Below the pieces are notes generated by a model. That model ran no database searches, had not been told where the DNA came from, and saw nothing but the letters and a program-made list of their open reading frames with translations. The translations under genes were made by a program, and so were the position numbers. A stretch of 64,000 nucleotides of DNA from Sepioteuthis lessoniana. Its lineage: Eukaryota > Mollusca > Cephalopoda > Myopsida > Loliginidae. Below are positions 29,355-56,999 of the stretch, piece after piece; position 1 is the stretch's first letter; each line of letters begins with the position of its first letter. The DNA lies in contig OY757939.1 in the NCBI GenBank assembly GCA_963585895.1, positions 32,007,649-32,071,648 of the forward strand, written 5' to 3'.

Positions 29355-31975
29355 TATATATATATATATATATAAAAAATTTTAGATCAAGAATTGTTTA
29401 TTATTATTATTATTACTACTAATACATTCTTTTATCGTTTCAATTTTTATAATTTATAACTCACTTGGTTGGCTGTCAGCTAACAAAATCAAGGAATGGC
29501 ATGGTTTGGAAATAAACAGTAAACAAATTGGGATTTAGACGCTTCAAATTAGAATTTTTCATAACTATAAAGTAAATTAAAGATGAAAGAATTTAATTAA
29601 TGATTATCTAGCATCAACCTGAATTATGAGAGAAGTTAAAGAAATAAGACACAGGAGAACTAAATTATTCCCACTGAAAAATCTTGGCAGATTAATGCTT
29701 AATTGTTTAGGTCACATAAACCAGTACAACCTGTTATATGTTAGATGGAGAGGAGATAGGCAATGGCCTGAGAGATGCTATGAAGTGAAATACTTGGCAT
29801 GACATTGATGACCTAAGGGAAACATTCATCTAGAGAAACAAATATAAAGATATGACATTTAATATTCAAATTTATATAAAGCTTGGCAATCAATTTATAA
29901 CTAAACAATCATATTGGGATAAAATATCCTAAAGCACATTACTCCCAAGACATTTCGAAATTGCACTTCTATAAGAATCACAAATAAAATTCAAACATTA
30001 AAAATGTCTAATCGATCTATTATTGTGTATTCAAGACTGCAATCTTTCATTAATAAAAGATCACAGACAAAAAAAAAAAAGACTTTTATCTTATTAGGTA
30101 GGGTGATTACATTCTATTAGGTTATGATATATAATCGAGACAGTCAATTTTTAGGATATAAAAAGCATGTGTGTGCTCTTAGGTGCAGTTTGACTTACTT
30201 TAGGCCTTTTGCTTCCTTAGTTAATTTTAAAAGGAACCTGTGCCAGCAGATACCAATTTTCTTTGCTTTGATTAATTTTACTCCAAAATGTTTCACACTT
30301 CATTACAAAAAGTACTAGCACAATCCCTCCTGCAAATGCCTATTTCATTTGCTTTCTAGATGAATTGGACACTCCTGATCAATTTAAAACCAAAATGTTC
30401 CAGATGACCCCTTGGACTCAAAAGTGGATTTACCTTTAAAACACTCCTTTCATCAAAATTAGCCTTTTAGTTAATTAGGAGTCTAAAGAGAATGAATGAA
30501 GAGTATTATGTATTAGAAGATTCCTATCTTTCTCCAAACCAATTGATTCTCTTCTTTATGTTGATATTGCCAACCCATTTTGGTTATTCTTTTCGTAGGG
30601 TGTAAAATTGTTTGTATGGTAAGAAGGCCATAGAATAGATGATCCTATTCATTATGTTCACACTATCATAAGACAGAGAACAGATTTGTCTGAAGAAGAA
30701 GGGAAAAAAAATAATAATATATATTCAGTTTTAAATGTATCAATTATAATATAATTAAAGATGGTAATTAATCATATTAGTTAATTATTTAATTTGTATT
30801 AGTAAATTGTAAGTTAGCTAAAATCTTTGAGTTGAAGTGTAGGTCGCACATACAAGTGTAGGTCAGCTCATGTCAAGATAGAGTTTTGTTTTGAACTTGG
30901 GATTGTAGAGAGGATGTTAAAAAGTAAACAAATTGAATGCATACTGGCTGACTTAGGAAAAGATGATGTAACATTAAAAGTTAATGACACGTGTTCTTAT
31001 AACCACTAGTTGATGAGATAATATATTACATAAGCAGGGAGATTTTTGGAAGTGAGTTCAGAGTGCAGAGTCAAAGATAGTTGGTTGATTTCAAAGATTC
31101 AGGCCCTCTGGGAGCAAAAGGACGAGCAGGGTGGAAAAAAGCGAAGTCGTTATTTTGTTTGTTTACCACCAAATCTCACTGCTTTTCTATGCAACAAAAG
31201 TATATTGTTTATTCTTTCTCTTGTGTTTTGGTGACTGCTGCTATGAAATGTTGCAATCACAAAAATCAATTTTTGAAAATCAGAGCAAGGTTTCAAAATA
31301 CTTGTAAAATATTTAAGTTCCCTGTCTGTAAATTAAGCTTGTACAAAAATCAGTATTGATATCTATTGGTACAAAGTAAAATTTACTGAACACCTGGTGA
31401 GGAACAAACTCAGCAATATGTTGCAAATTTAGCAACGCAAGTCAATCCCTTTGTAATAAAGTAGAGAGAAGGCAGGCATTACATTATTCTTTAACCTGGA
31501 TTTGGAATTTTGCAGGATGGAGTACACACACACACATGCAAGAAAAAAGAAAAGAAAAGTTAAAAACCCAATTATGTCTGCATTCTTTGGCAATCCAAAC
31601 AATTTATCTTTTTAATGGTCATAAAAAACCCAAATCCATAGAATTAATTATATAATGAAAATAATCTCTACTCATCAAAGTGGTATTTGTAAAATACATG
31701 GTTTTTTAAAAAAAATTATTGTGTTAATAAGCTATTTTTCACCTGCTCAATTGCTTTAATTTTAAAAACCAGAGCCTCTGAAAGGAATTTTGTAAGAGGT
31801 ATTTTGCTTGCCCCAGCTTCTTCATTAGTCGTCTTGTTTTTTTCCTTTAATTTCCTAGTTTTAAACTATAAACTTTTGAACTTATAGAAAAACTGTGTTT
31901 TATCAGAATACTCCTATCTTTTTTCATTAAAAAAAAAAAAAAAAAAAAAAAAGAGTTAAATTTTTTATTAATCAT
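29355..31975. other. Intergenic sequence, one G+C-richer block
   Basis: Mostly unique AT-rich DNA with an (AT)n run near 29356. The block at about 30960-31265 differs in composition. It could be a solo long terminal repeat, since it starts TGTAAC and ends TGTTGCAATCACA, but no target-site duplication was found. Confidence 0.3.
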
Positions 31976-31980
31976 TTATC

Positions 31981-32246
31981 AAGTCTCCATTGGCGGAGCG
32001 GTTAGAGTGTTCGCCAATGGCCCGGGAGACCTGGGTTCAATCTCAGGTCGAGTCATACCAAAGACTCAAAAAATGGTACTTGATGCCTCCTTGCTTAACA
32101 CTCAGCATTATAAGGTACGGATCAAGGGTAAAGTGGAGCAATCCTGGGAAAGGAGTAGCGCCCTTCCCTACACCTTGGTGTAGTAGCTATCGAAAAGGGA
32201 GCCTTCGGGTCACCCTCGACTATGGTCGCCAACTTTACTTTTACTT
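31981..32246 (+). mobile_element. SINE A copy, well preserved
   Basis: Head TCCATTGGCGGAGCGGTTAG (A-box region) and CTGGGTTCAATCTCAGGTCG (B box), body CATACCAAAGACTC, GATGCCTCCTTGCTTAACAC, AGTGGAGCAATCCTGGGAAA and CTACACCTTGGTGTAGTAGC, end CTCGACTATGGTCGCC and AACTTTACTTTTACTTAC. Confidence 0.92.
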
Positions 32247-32444
32247 ACTAGCATAACTTTTAGTAACTTGGGAATTTCTCAAGAATGTGTTGAGTTTTTA
32301 GAAAATTTATTGTGCTGATATTAATAATTTCCAGTTTTCATTTCTCAAATTTTCACTTATTTAACCCTGTTACTCCTACTGGTACACTGGTGTTTGAGTT
32401 GAACTTCATTTTAATCCTTAAATGTCATACTCAAAGTATAATTT

Positions 32445-32487
<43 letters not shown>

Positions 32488-32516
32488 ACAAACTTGCTAA
32501 TGAAAGGGTTAATAAG

Positions 32517-32561
<45 letters not shown>

Positions 32562-32600
32562 AAAAAACAACAAACTTGCTAATGAAAGGGTTAATAAGGT
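32445..32600. repeat. Two-unit tandem duplication of a microsatellite-bearing block
   Basis: Each unit is (GT)n(AT)n followed by CAAACTTGCTAATGAAAGGG and TTAATAAGGT. The units are at about 32445-32518 and 32519-32600. The non-microsatellite part is identical in both, so the duplication is recent. Confidence 0.9.
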
Positions 32601-34530
32601 TTTACTTTTTAAAAAATCTCCCTTTTACAGCATTTGAAAATTTTAATACAACCATTCACAGGTTTATTTAAAACATACTGAATCTATTTTCTATACATCT
32701 GAGAAACAATACTGGCTAAAAACTTAAATATTTTTCTATTCAATGTCTTCTTTGTTTTATTTATAATGTAATTAGTAATTTAAATGTTTGTATTTTAAAG
32801 TGTAATCACTTATTTTGCTCTTTGTTGTAGCAAGTCATTTGTTCTTGTCAATCCTGCCTTTTCATGACAAAAATTAAAATTTTGCATGAAATGCATTAAA
32901 AATTAATTAAAGATAAAAGAATTTAATTACAACAGAAGTCACTGAACATTGGATCCACTGTACTGATCTTCAAAGAAATGACTATTGTATGAATCATAAT
33001 CTAAAATATCCTGATGTTCTGACATGCAAGGTTCCAGGGGTTTCGGTCAGCATACCAAGTTGCATTGGTGCATTTGACTCATGTATCTGGTAGATAAGGA
33101 GTTAATCCATATCCTAATAATTCTGATTTCTTTAGACCAACCAGAATGCTTCATTTTGATTAAAAATTGATGGGTAAACTTTGATGAATCCCCTATTTCA
33201 GCAGCTATTTGCCATTTTGATTTAGTGTGCATGATAATCACTGGCTGAATTGAAGTGAGATTTTTTTGAACAAAAACAACTGTTTGTCATTGATTTTTTT
33301 CACATCCATAATTGCAATTGATCATGCCCATGAAATGTTACAGCCTTTTGATGGCATTTTTATTTGAAAGAAACTTTTACAGAGATATGGATCAGTTCAG
33401 CAAGTTCAGACATTTTTGGACATTTATCAGTAATTGAGTCATGAACATTCTTGAGGTAATAGCACTCAACTGATAATTTTCTCTGAGAAAATTGCTTGGA
33501 ATCTATTTGGAATTACCTGTTTTAGCTTTATATGTTATAACTAAAAACATCAAGATGTGCCATATGATTGTAGAAAATTATAAATGTCTATGAAACTGGA
33601 TAAAGGTTTAAAAATAAAAAAAAATTCTTAAGTATTTCTTTTTAGTATTTACTCTGGTGATGTCGTGTGGTTTTATAAAACATATAGTTTACAACGGAGG
33701 CAAAAAAGATGAAAAGGACCTTATATTCTACTTATTTTTTTTTTTTGAAAATAAAACCATAATACCCGACAGATACAATTAGCAAGAGATAAATTATAAT
33801 TTACTTGATGCAATTTCATGGGCAACTTGAGAAGAAATACCTACCATTATGTAATGAGATTAATATGAACAAAAAATTAAATTGTACATTAAATAGTCAA
33901 AAGTTTTGAGGCCATGAAAAAATGGAAAAGAAAACTACTATGTGTTATTATCTAAGTATATGAACTTTGCATGATTTTGAAAATGAAATTGGAAAATCAG
34001 ATAAGATTAGTTTTTGTCTTAAAGAAAACACTGACCACCATCAATCAATCAATTTTGTATTCATCATCTATGGGATTTGAAGAGTAAAAAATATTCAATA
34101 ATAGGGGAGGGGGGAGGAGAAAAAACAAAACAAAAAAGAAAGTAGAGGATTGTATATTTATATATTTTGTGAAATGGTGAATCTTTACTGGTATTTTTGT
34201 TGTCTTGTATTTTGTCTAAATATGATGAATATGCATGAAAAGGATTTTCCATGAAGAAATATGCCTCAATTGAAATTGCATAGATCAATATTAAGCAAAA
34301 ATATACCATCAGATTCTGAAAAAGAAAAGAAAATTAGCAGTGAATATAAAATAAAAAGCCACAAATAAATTCAAAAACGTCCAAATTATTGAATAAATAA
34401 TGGAAAGAAATTCGTTTTTCTTTTCAATGCTGATAAAACTCAAACACATTAATAATACAATAAAAATAAATAATCTCAACTGATAAAAAAAAGTGTTAAG
34501 AGAACATTTTATGCATAATAATAGATAAAA
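32601..34530. other. Intergenic sequence without recognised features
   Basis: AT-rich DNA with only short, featureless open frames on both strands. Nothing further could be supported. Confidence 0.45.
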
Positions 34531-34749
34531 ATTACAATATTGGACCAAAAAAGTGACTATTTATTATTGTCATACATTTTAATGAAACTTCAATGGATAA
34601 AACACACATAGGAAGTGATTATTTTCCTTTAATTATTATTGTCAAAGTTCCCTTATTTGTAGCAAAATGTCATTATTTTCTAAAAAGAAAATAATCAAAA
34701 ACACCAAATAGGAAATTTCTTAGAATTTCCTATTCCTTGAATTGATATC

Positions 34750-35466
34750 CTAATTGGTTTGGTTTTGCTTAGCTTTATGGCATATCAATCATTGTAGGTT
34801 ATTTAATGCCAAATCTGGTTTATTCATATATATTAGATATATATGATTTGTAAAAGTAAGTCAACAAAGTTAAATAGTTCCAATTATTGCTATGTATCAC
34901 AAGTCAATTAAACATCAGTCATTTGTTTATACACAGTTAAATGATAAAAAAATTTCTAATTGTCGAAATTTCTGAGATGAAGCTTGATGATTTTTATCAT
35001 TAAGAGTTTTCTGACTATTATCTTCACCTTTATTGTTATTTCCACAATGTTTCAGCCAATATGTCCTCCGGCCTTCTTCTGAAGGAGGCCGGAGGACATA
35101 TTGGCTAAAATGTTGTGGAAGTAACAATAAAGGTGAAGACAATAGTCCGAAAACCTTTAATGATAAAAAAAAATTTCTATTTCAACAATTCAATTTTGTT
35201 TAAGTCATTTGTTTGCACAGAGTTTAAATGTCAAACAGTTCTATTTGATCCATAGATTGGTCTCTCTCAGGTGCCACAACTCTGGGTCAGGGTAGACCTG
35301 GGAGCGATAACAATGAAGGGGTACTCCACATTCCCCAAAGCTCCAGCATTACTGAAGCCTCACTATCAGATGGCTTAGTGTCATATCCAGGACATTTGTT
35401 GGGAGGGAGGTTCTTACCCCTCTGCAGAGATGCAGTTGGTGTATTCTAAAGCCCCAGATGACTGAG
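34750..35466 (-). mobile_element. Composite repeat family C, - copy split by a fold-back element
   Basis: The reversed 3' end (ATGGCATATCAATCATTGTA, GGTTATTTAATGCCAAATC) starts at about 34777. Internal units (CATCAGTCATTTGTTTATAC) run to about 34945. The rest (TTGTTTGCACAGAGTTTAAA, core CTCTGGGTCAGGGTAGACC, head CTCTGCAGAGATGCAGTTGG) resumes near 35195. Confidence 0.78.
34963..35170. mobile_element. Fold-back element, short form
   Basis: Nearly the whole element is one palindrome. The core arms agccaatatgtcctccggcc (35054-35073) and its exact complement (35087-35106) enclose 13 bases. Outward, pairing continues to TTTTATCATTAAGAGTTTTC against GAAAACCTTTAATGATAAAA. It shares the left flank GATGAAGCTTGATGA with the longer copy at 36056-36452. 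Confidence 0.88.
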
Positions 35467-35744
35467 CTAACTTAATTTGTGATTAGTCTTTTGCTAATGG
35501 CTAGGAAGCTGTTATCTGAGGAAAATAATCACTTCCTATGTATGTCTAAATCATTGATGTTTCATTAAAATTTGTGACAATAAAAGATGGCTCAGTTTTT
35601 TCACTGTCCGTTTTTTTGTCCAATATTTTATGGGCAACAAGAAACAAAAATAACAGATTAACAAGGAAGTTGTACACATTATTCTTCATTATTGTCTTAA
35701 AAAAAATTCCATATGTTTATCATTATTACGTACCTAAGTATATA

Positions 35745-36900
35745 AAAACACATATATGGCACAAAGCAGCAATATTTTTGTAATGTTAAAATGCTGAGAG
35801 AATAAAGCAATTTCCTATCCAATTTCCAGCTTAATGATAATGTGGGGTCCATGACCACACTTTCTCAAACCATTATAATTTATCAAGTGAGATAATTTAA
35901 ATGATAATTAAATAATACTTCAAATTTAATTATAATATCAATTCTATTAATCGGAGGTGACTCAATACTAAGTTTTATGACCACTGTCACAATTGCTCAG
36001 GAAAGTAAATATAAATTTGACACAGGATTCCAGTCAGATATTAACTCCTGAGAATTGTCTGAATTTCTTAAATGAAGCTTGATGATTTTTATCATTCAAG
36101 ATTTTTGGACAATTATCTTCATCTTTATTGTTAAATTCCCATTTCAGCTGATGTGTCTTCTGGCCTTCTTCAGGTGTTTCTTGTTGAACTTGGGAACCTA
36201 TTTAATCCATCGGGGTCATTTGCTCCGATTCTTTATTCCTGTATTGTTACTTGCTTGCAGTCAGGGTTAAACCTGCAATTGTCACTTAGAAGTTTACGTT
36301 GGATTAAATAAAGGATGTGGTTCGAAGTTCCGTGTAGGCTCCCAAGTTCAACAAGAAACACCAGAAGAAGGCCAGAGGTCACATCGACTAAAATGTTGTG
36401 AATATAACAATAAAGATGAAGATAATAGCCAGAAAACCCTGAATGATAAAAATAACTCTTGAGAGTTCTACAATATTTTTATTGACAAATGATGGCAGAA
36501 CTGGTAACTCGATTTCCCTTAAAATCCAACAACCAAATTACAAATCACCAAAGACATCCTTTAAGTGAGTTTGTTTTTCTAAGTACTTAGTAATCAAACC
36601 AAAATTTTCCGATAATTTCTATAGTTTTATTAGTCACTAGATGTCTAGTGAACCTGTTGAGTTGATGTTGTAACAGAAGTCTGCAATGATATTAATGTTT
36701 CTATTTAGGAGGAAGTAAAGGAATGTAATCAGCATTTCATGGTTATGTGGTATATTAAGAATTTGGATAATTAAGGTATAACATTTAGCATGAATGCAGA
36801 CCCCCCAAAATTATCATTCAGTTGCAAATGGGATTGGAAATTACTTTATTCTTGAAGATTTTAAGTATATTGCTAAAATAAAAACCTTGTTATAATTTGC
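35745..36900 (+). repeat. Interspersed repeat family F, copy with fold-back insertion
   Basis: The parts 35745-36010 and 36540-36900 are colinear with 41450-41757 and 42021-42370. Matches include GAATAAAGCAATTTCCTATC, TAATTTCTATAGTTTTATTA, TTCTATTTAGGAGGAAGT and GGAAATTACTTTATTC. The fold-back element at 36056-36452 splits this copy. Confidence 0.72.
36056..36452. mobile_element. Fold-back element, long form
   Basis: Inverted arms of roughly 115-120 bp (left from 36086, right ending 36452) surround about 130 bp of interior. Arm landmarks are ATTATCTTCATCTTTATTGT with its complement ACAATAAAGATGAAGATAAT, and GTGTTTCTTGTTGAACTTGG with CCAAGTTCAACAAGAAACAC. The interior contains CTTGCTTGCAGTCAGGG and no coding potential. 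It is the same family as 34963-35170. Confidence 0.85.
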
Positions 36901-36989
36901 CATTTTATTTGCTGGATTACGGTTACATATATACAAACAATGAGTTATTTTTAGCAATAGATAAATTGAGGTTAAATTCATGATTTTTC

Positions 36990-38100
36990 AATACATTGGG
37001 TTGAGTCAGAAATAATTTCTTGTTTAGTAAAATATAATTCATTCATAAATAATTCAACAATGAATTAATATCAATCAATAATATATTTACCATTATTTTG
37101 GATCACTTCTTGAGAAAATTTTCTCTTATTTAGACCCTTTTGTAGAGAAAAGATGGAAACAATTTGGTGCAAGGTTTGGTGAATATGGTGGACAGAGTAG
37201 AACAATCCAGCCAAATCCAATATTTTTTCTTGCATGATTCTTGCCGAATGTAGCCATGTGTTGTCATGGAGAAGCATAACTTTTCTCCTATTAATAAGTC
37301 TCCGGCGTTTTTTAAATCTTTTTAAAGTAGACTCACATACATATTGCAGCTGTTGAAAGTATAAGTGAGTGTCTGACTGCAGTTTATAAACTCAAAATAA
37401 AAATACTGCACTGATCCCATCATACACATTGCATAACTTTCCTTCTATGAAGCTCCACTTTTGGAGTAGGCTGCAGAGATTCATCCTTGTCACCTGTAAT
37501 GCTATTCTTTTGTGTTGAACATTGTCATAAAAGACCCATTTTTTGTCTACTATAATGATATTCTTGACAAAAAAGATTATTTCTCAGCCTTAAAAGAAGA
37601 CTTGTCACTATGGATATGTGATCTTCCTCTTTTTACTTAGAGTATGGGGAATCCAAATAGCCAGCTTGCTCTCTTTTCCTATCTTTTTCAAATGGTGGCA
37701 GATTATGAATTGGGATGTGCTGAGGTTAACTGTGAATTCTTGAGTATTTTTGCGTGAACTGTATTTCACCAATCCTCTTTAAATTTGATCAATGTTTAAT
37801 GAGCGATCTGGATTCATCTCTCAATGAAACATTGCCAAAATGAAACTTTTAAAATCAGTTTTTGATTAGGTGGTCCGTAATGAAATCTTGGACATAAACC
37901 CTATAAAATTTTTTAGCTGGTTTTGTTGTGTTTTTATAATTGGTGAACTTCCACAACATTAAATGTTAAATATGCACTTTCAGTTCACTCATTTTAGAGG
38001 TGTGATATCATAAATTAGGATATGTACTCTTTCATTACTGAAATAAGAATGATTGATGGAGGTACTCCTTAATAGGCTAATTTCTGGTTGTGTTTAAAAC
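36990..38100 (-). pseudogene. Decayed mariner transposase
   Basis: Reverse-strand translation gives, in order, fragments like family CDEKWVFYDN (KKWVFYDNVQHKR), a KVMLLHDN motif (LLHDNARPH in mariners), SARIMQEKILDLAG and KKFSQE/YIID-like ends. Frameshifts and stops separate the pieces. The catalytic DD34D core is no longer intact: the PPYSPDL motif is replaced by HHIHQTL. A possible terminal repeat GGGTTGAGTCAGAAATAATT lies near 37000. Confidence 0.85.
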
Positions 38101-38399
38101 ATTGGAAGTTTGAAATGTGTAGTTACAGCAACTTTCTTTTAAAAACTGAAAATTATTAATGACATAACCCAATAAAACAAATCATACCAAAATAACTTTT
38201 TTCATGTCATCATAGAAGTTTGAGAGCAAGATAAAATAAATAACACATCAACAAGGAAATTGTCAATTTTTTTCAAGTTATACATATTCTTCATTATAGT
38301 CTTTTTCAAACTACAGAAGATTTTTTGGTTGTTTAAATTGTCAACACACTGTCACATTGTTTCATAATGAAGTGTAAAAGATTACTCACCAACTCCTTG

Positions 38400-52621
<14,222 letters not shown>

Positions 52622-53170
52622 CTGTTTATAAAACAAAAATGAAAAGCCAAAAAAATCCCATTTAAAAACATCCTCAAAAGAAAAGTAGGACGCTTTTAAA
52701 TGAAAAAAAAAAAAGAAAAAAAAAAAAAAGAAAAAAGTTTTTACTATTAGTATCAACTATTGATGAAGAATGGCAAACAATTATAAAAAATACTTGGATG
52801 AGATTAGAAATTAAAAAATGACTTAATATCCTGTTTTAAGTGGTGACAATATTAGATTTTACTGTTCCCATAATCAGTTGATTTAATATTGATGGATTAG
52901 CATAAAAAAGTGTTCAATATTTATAATAGACCATTCCAGGATTTCCCAACAAAATGAATGAAAATCACGAATAAAAAAGTTACATATAACTATCATTGTA
53001 GAAAAAATCCAACATCAAAAATTTAAAAAAAAAACAAACTTAGAATAAAGTTGTTGTAATATATAAATAGTAACAATATTTAATGAAACAATTAGAATTT
53101 AAAAGTAAAAATAATTGAGATATTTAGACAAAATGATTAAAATTCTTTGTATTAACAAAATTTTTTAAAG

Positions 53171-53205
<35 letters not shown>

Positions 53206-55834
53206 GTGTAGCAAAAGTATTTCTTTCCAAAACCAACTTCAATTTATTGCCCAAATTTAAAAAGAATTCATCTCAGTTTTGTATATATTTCCATTTCTAT
53301 AAACCTGTTTTTTTTTAATCATTAAAACAATAACTAAACCAAAAGTATCATAATGCATTTAAAAGTACAATTTTATATATACACACGTATATAAAATGAC
53401 ACATGTAGTGAAAAAGATTGTGAAAATGTACTAAACCATTATCTGAGTGTAAAATTCAAAACTGAAAACAATGTTAAATCATATACAGGTCAATCAGTAA
53501 AACCTACCGGTTGTATAGTCATGTCAGTGTGAAGAATGAATTATATCAGACAAGACAAACCATAACTACTTACAATATTTGAAGTTTAAAATTTCGGAAA
53601 AAAAATCTTAATAGATATATTTTCTTATAACCTACAAAATCAATTCTCCTGCTTTCCCCCAAACTGCCAAGTGTCAGAAAAGACTAAGGCTTTATAGGGA
53701 TGTCATTTATGAAAAATGTCATAATATATAATAAATATATATGAAAAATAACGAGGAAATTTCAGTTAAGTTGGGTCTGCTTTTTTAAGTAATAAAAATC
53801 AAGTAAATAAATAAAAAATAATTTAATGAATTTGACCAGATACAGAGAAGTTAACCTTGGTAAAACCTATATCAGCTTTTGCAATCACATACTCACGTCC
53901 ATAACAGAAATATTAAAAATATTTTAGTTGTACAAATTAAATTCTAAAAACAATGGATCTATTAAAAAAAATCTATCAGTATTACCTGGATGTTTATTTT
54001 TTCTAAAATGCTTTAAATAAAAATATAAAAATGTCATGAGTGAAAAAAAAAAAAAAATTTAAGGCATTACAATAACAAGAAAGAAAGAAAAAAAGAATGA
54101 AAGAAAAGAAAACTTGAATTTTTAAAAATACTTAAATCCAGTGGAGCAGTAAAAACAAAAATCATTTAAGGCATAAAAAGCAAAAATTTTCCCCATGAAG
54201 ATTTTTATGGAGAGGAAAAAAAAAAAGAAAAAAAAAGATAAGTTTTTTGACTGTTTAAGATGCAAGTAATGAAACAAACATGAAAACAATATATTTTTTT
54301 TTGATGATGAGAAAAAGATACAGTCAAGATTTGGTAGGTCTGAAAGTTTGGAAGAGAGAAAAGTTAGAATGATAAGAAAACACCAACATGAATAGGAAGA
54401 AGAAAAAAATAAAAAGATAAAATTTTCTAATAGATATCAATATTTCTTTCCCATAAAATTAATAAAAAACTAATCAAAATCCAGAGTTAGAATTTTTTAT
54501 TTCTATTCTTATATTTTCTTATTTTATTTATTCTTATTTTATTTTATTAAACCAAAATTTACACAGTATTTAAAGCAAAGGTAAATACATGTTCACACAA
54601 AAATGTAACAGACTTTTGGCAAAACTAAGTTCACAATAGAAGAAACAAATTATAAACAAACACACATTCCACTGGCTATTTTTCTGCAGTGGTATAAAAC
54701 AAAAGTGTTTGTAACACATTAGTTAGCTTTAATCATAGATATAACTTTTTTAGTGATGCCATCCCAAATATGGCAATGTATAAAGGTCAAGGAGTGGGAG
54801 GAAAAAGGTAATATAGAGAAGATAATTTAAACTTTTTTTGGTAATATATTTAATGAATACAGATACTATATCCTGATCTTAAGCAGAAGTGTCTGGGAAC
54901 CACACTAATCCTAGGTAGAGCACACAGACACTACACTTCTTCAAGCAGAAGGACAGGTAAAGAGAGAAATAGGAAAAGTCACCATTTACTGTTTAGAAAA
55001 TAGATATGAAAATAGTCTTAAAACCTGTAGAAACTTGTTAAACTGTCAACATCAAATTATTTTAACAATAACATTGTTAGCATTTAATGCTTCAAAATAT
55101 TCTCTAGTGATGATGATAATAAGTAGTAATAATAGAAGCAGAAGTATTTGGTATCACTTAAGAAGTTTTATTCCAATAAAAAAAAATGACATCTACTTTT
55201 ATATCAATTATAATAAAATAAATCTCATTAAAAACAAGATGTAAAAAAGTGATCAAATATCCAAAGTTCCAAATAAAACAATTAATTATTATTTATAAAT
55301 TAAATCCCGATAGAAAAATTTCACTCATAGCAGTATTAATCTTTATTTTGTGCATACCTATAAATATTAAGCTTCAAAAATGTATTATTAAAATGAATGA
55401 GACACTTTTCTTTAATTAGGAAGATAAAAAATAAAACATTGTTACCAATTGAATTACTGATTTAATTTTTAACTTCACAATAAACATGGAGCAAAAACCA
55501 AAATAGCAAGTGACAATACTGGCTAACACCATCATATAGTAAACTTGAAAGTAAAGATATTGTTCTAGATAGAATTTTATTGGAGGAAAAATAAATGTAT
55601 TCATGATAAAATAAAACATACAAGTCTTAAATGTAAATTAGGGTCTTAAATAATCTATGGCTATTGTCATCATTATTAATATTACTACTACTAATAAGTT
55701 TGGCTAAAAGAAAGACTTTCTATAGTTTAAGTTTTTATGCAATGTGATTTAAGTTTTAACATCATTCTTGATAACAGATATAAAATAGCAGCAGTATCTG
55801 TTCATGAACATGAAAAAAAAAAAAAAAAAAAATG

Positions 55835-55880
<46 letters not shown>

Positions 55881-56695
55881 ATTAAAATGTTGATCGCAAT
55901 TTACGAGTATTACAATATTTCTTTTTTTTTTTTTCTTGTGAAACATGTAACAGATATCCTAGAAATGACTAGAAGTTTCAATTAACTTTTTGCAAAAATC
56001 AACACCTATTGACAAAATTATTCAATCACAATATGAAATTAATTTTCATAAACATTATATCACTAAAAAGAAGAAATAAAAAAAAATCTTATAAAATTAT
56101 TCTTTTTACCTTATTTAAAAAGTTTTTTGCATACATTTGTTAAAAATAAATAAATAAATATTGTAACAATACACAATATAAAAAATTATGGGTACTTATA
56201 GTATAATTGCAATATTACAGTACAAAAATTTAGAATATCAAACAGAAAAACATGCTGAACTCTAATGATAAATCAAGTACCTGTGTTATACAAAAGGTTA
56301 CAAATTTATATCTTTTTTTAAACCTTAAAATGTATTACTTTATTATAGAAGTATCATGTTATATACACAAAAAATACAATATTAATTTAAACAAAAAACC
56401 TATTTTATTGCTTATTAAAAAATATAAAGAGTTTTAACTATTTCTCCACAGTGGTAGTTTTGACATCAGTTTAATGTATTGTAGCATAACAAATTCTAAA
56501 ATGCCATAATCAATGTCATAAAGTAATTAAAGAAAAAAAAAAAATGCATGAGTTTGGCAAAATTTTCTAATTCTTTAAGAAAGGAAAGAAAGAAAAAAAA
56601 AAAAAAACCACTTTGATGATTATGAAAGACATTTCCTTATTTGAAAAGTGTTCTCTAATCCAGTAATCTTAATGTTAGGAAAAAAAACTCTTCTA
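52622..56695. other. Presumed upstream intron of the zinc-finger gene
   Basis: A-run-rich on the + strand (53174-53202 and 54040-54056 are examples). No exon with the required phase (ending with two bases of a codon) was recognised. An (AC)n run lies at 55838-55876. Confidence 0.4.
55838..55876. repeat. (AC)n microsatellite
   Basis: About 19 AC units preceded by an A-run at 55813-55832. Confidence 0.95.
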
Positions 56696-56699
56696 ATAA

Positions 56700-56932
56700 C
56701 ATTTTTTAATATAAAACTGTTTTGACATTTAACTGTGTGTAAACAAAATCTGTACTTATACTTAGCTGAATTAGAACTGTTTGAATAAACTGAATAGCTT
56801 GAAATAGAAGTGTTTTTGACAATTAAACTGTGTACTCATGCTAAACTAAATTGTTTGAAATAGAACTATTTGCATAAAAATGGATTTGGCGTTAAATAAC
56901 CTAAAAAAGTTGATATGCCATAAAACCCAAAC
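56700..56932 (+). mobile_element. Family C 3' half, + copy
   Basis: Internal units (TTTTGACATTTAACTGTGTG, GAATAGCTTGAAATAGAAG) and the end GGCGTTAAATAACC, AAAAGTTGATATGCC and ATAAAACCCAAAC, without core or head. Confidence 0.78.
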
Positions 56933-56999
56933 AACGAATCTTCGAATAATCACCATAATCAATTTTTAACTAGTATTTTTTTTTACCTTTTAATTTTTA

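Larger units (their letters stand above)
34534..35625. repeat. ~1.1-kb unit bounded by ~100-bp inverted repeats
   Basis: The arms 34534-34630 and 35519-35625 are inverted copies. For example TAATGAAACTTCAATGG pairs with the antisense of the TGATGTTTCATTAAAAT region, and ACACATAGGAAGTGATTATT with AAATAATCACTTCCTATGT. The enclosed DNA is a reversed family C repeat carrying a fold-back insertion. The arms may be the ends of an unclassified DNA transposon. Confidence 0.6.

Noticed and set aside
31990..32256. 88-codon frame, similar to frames at 41793 and 49310
   Set aside because: Each lies inside a SINE A copy; the similarity comes from the repeat, not from a gene family.
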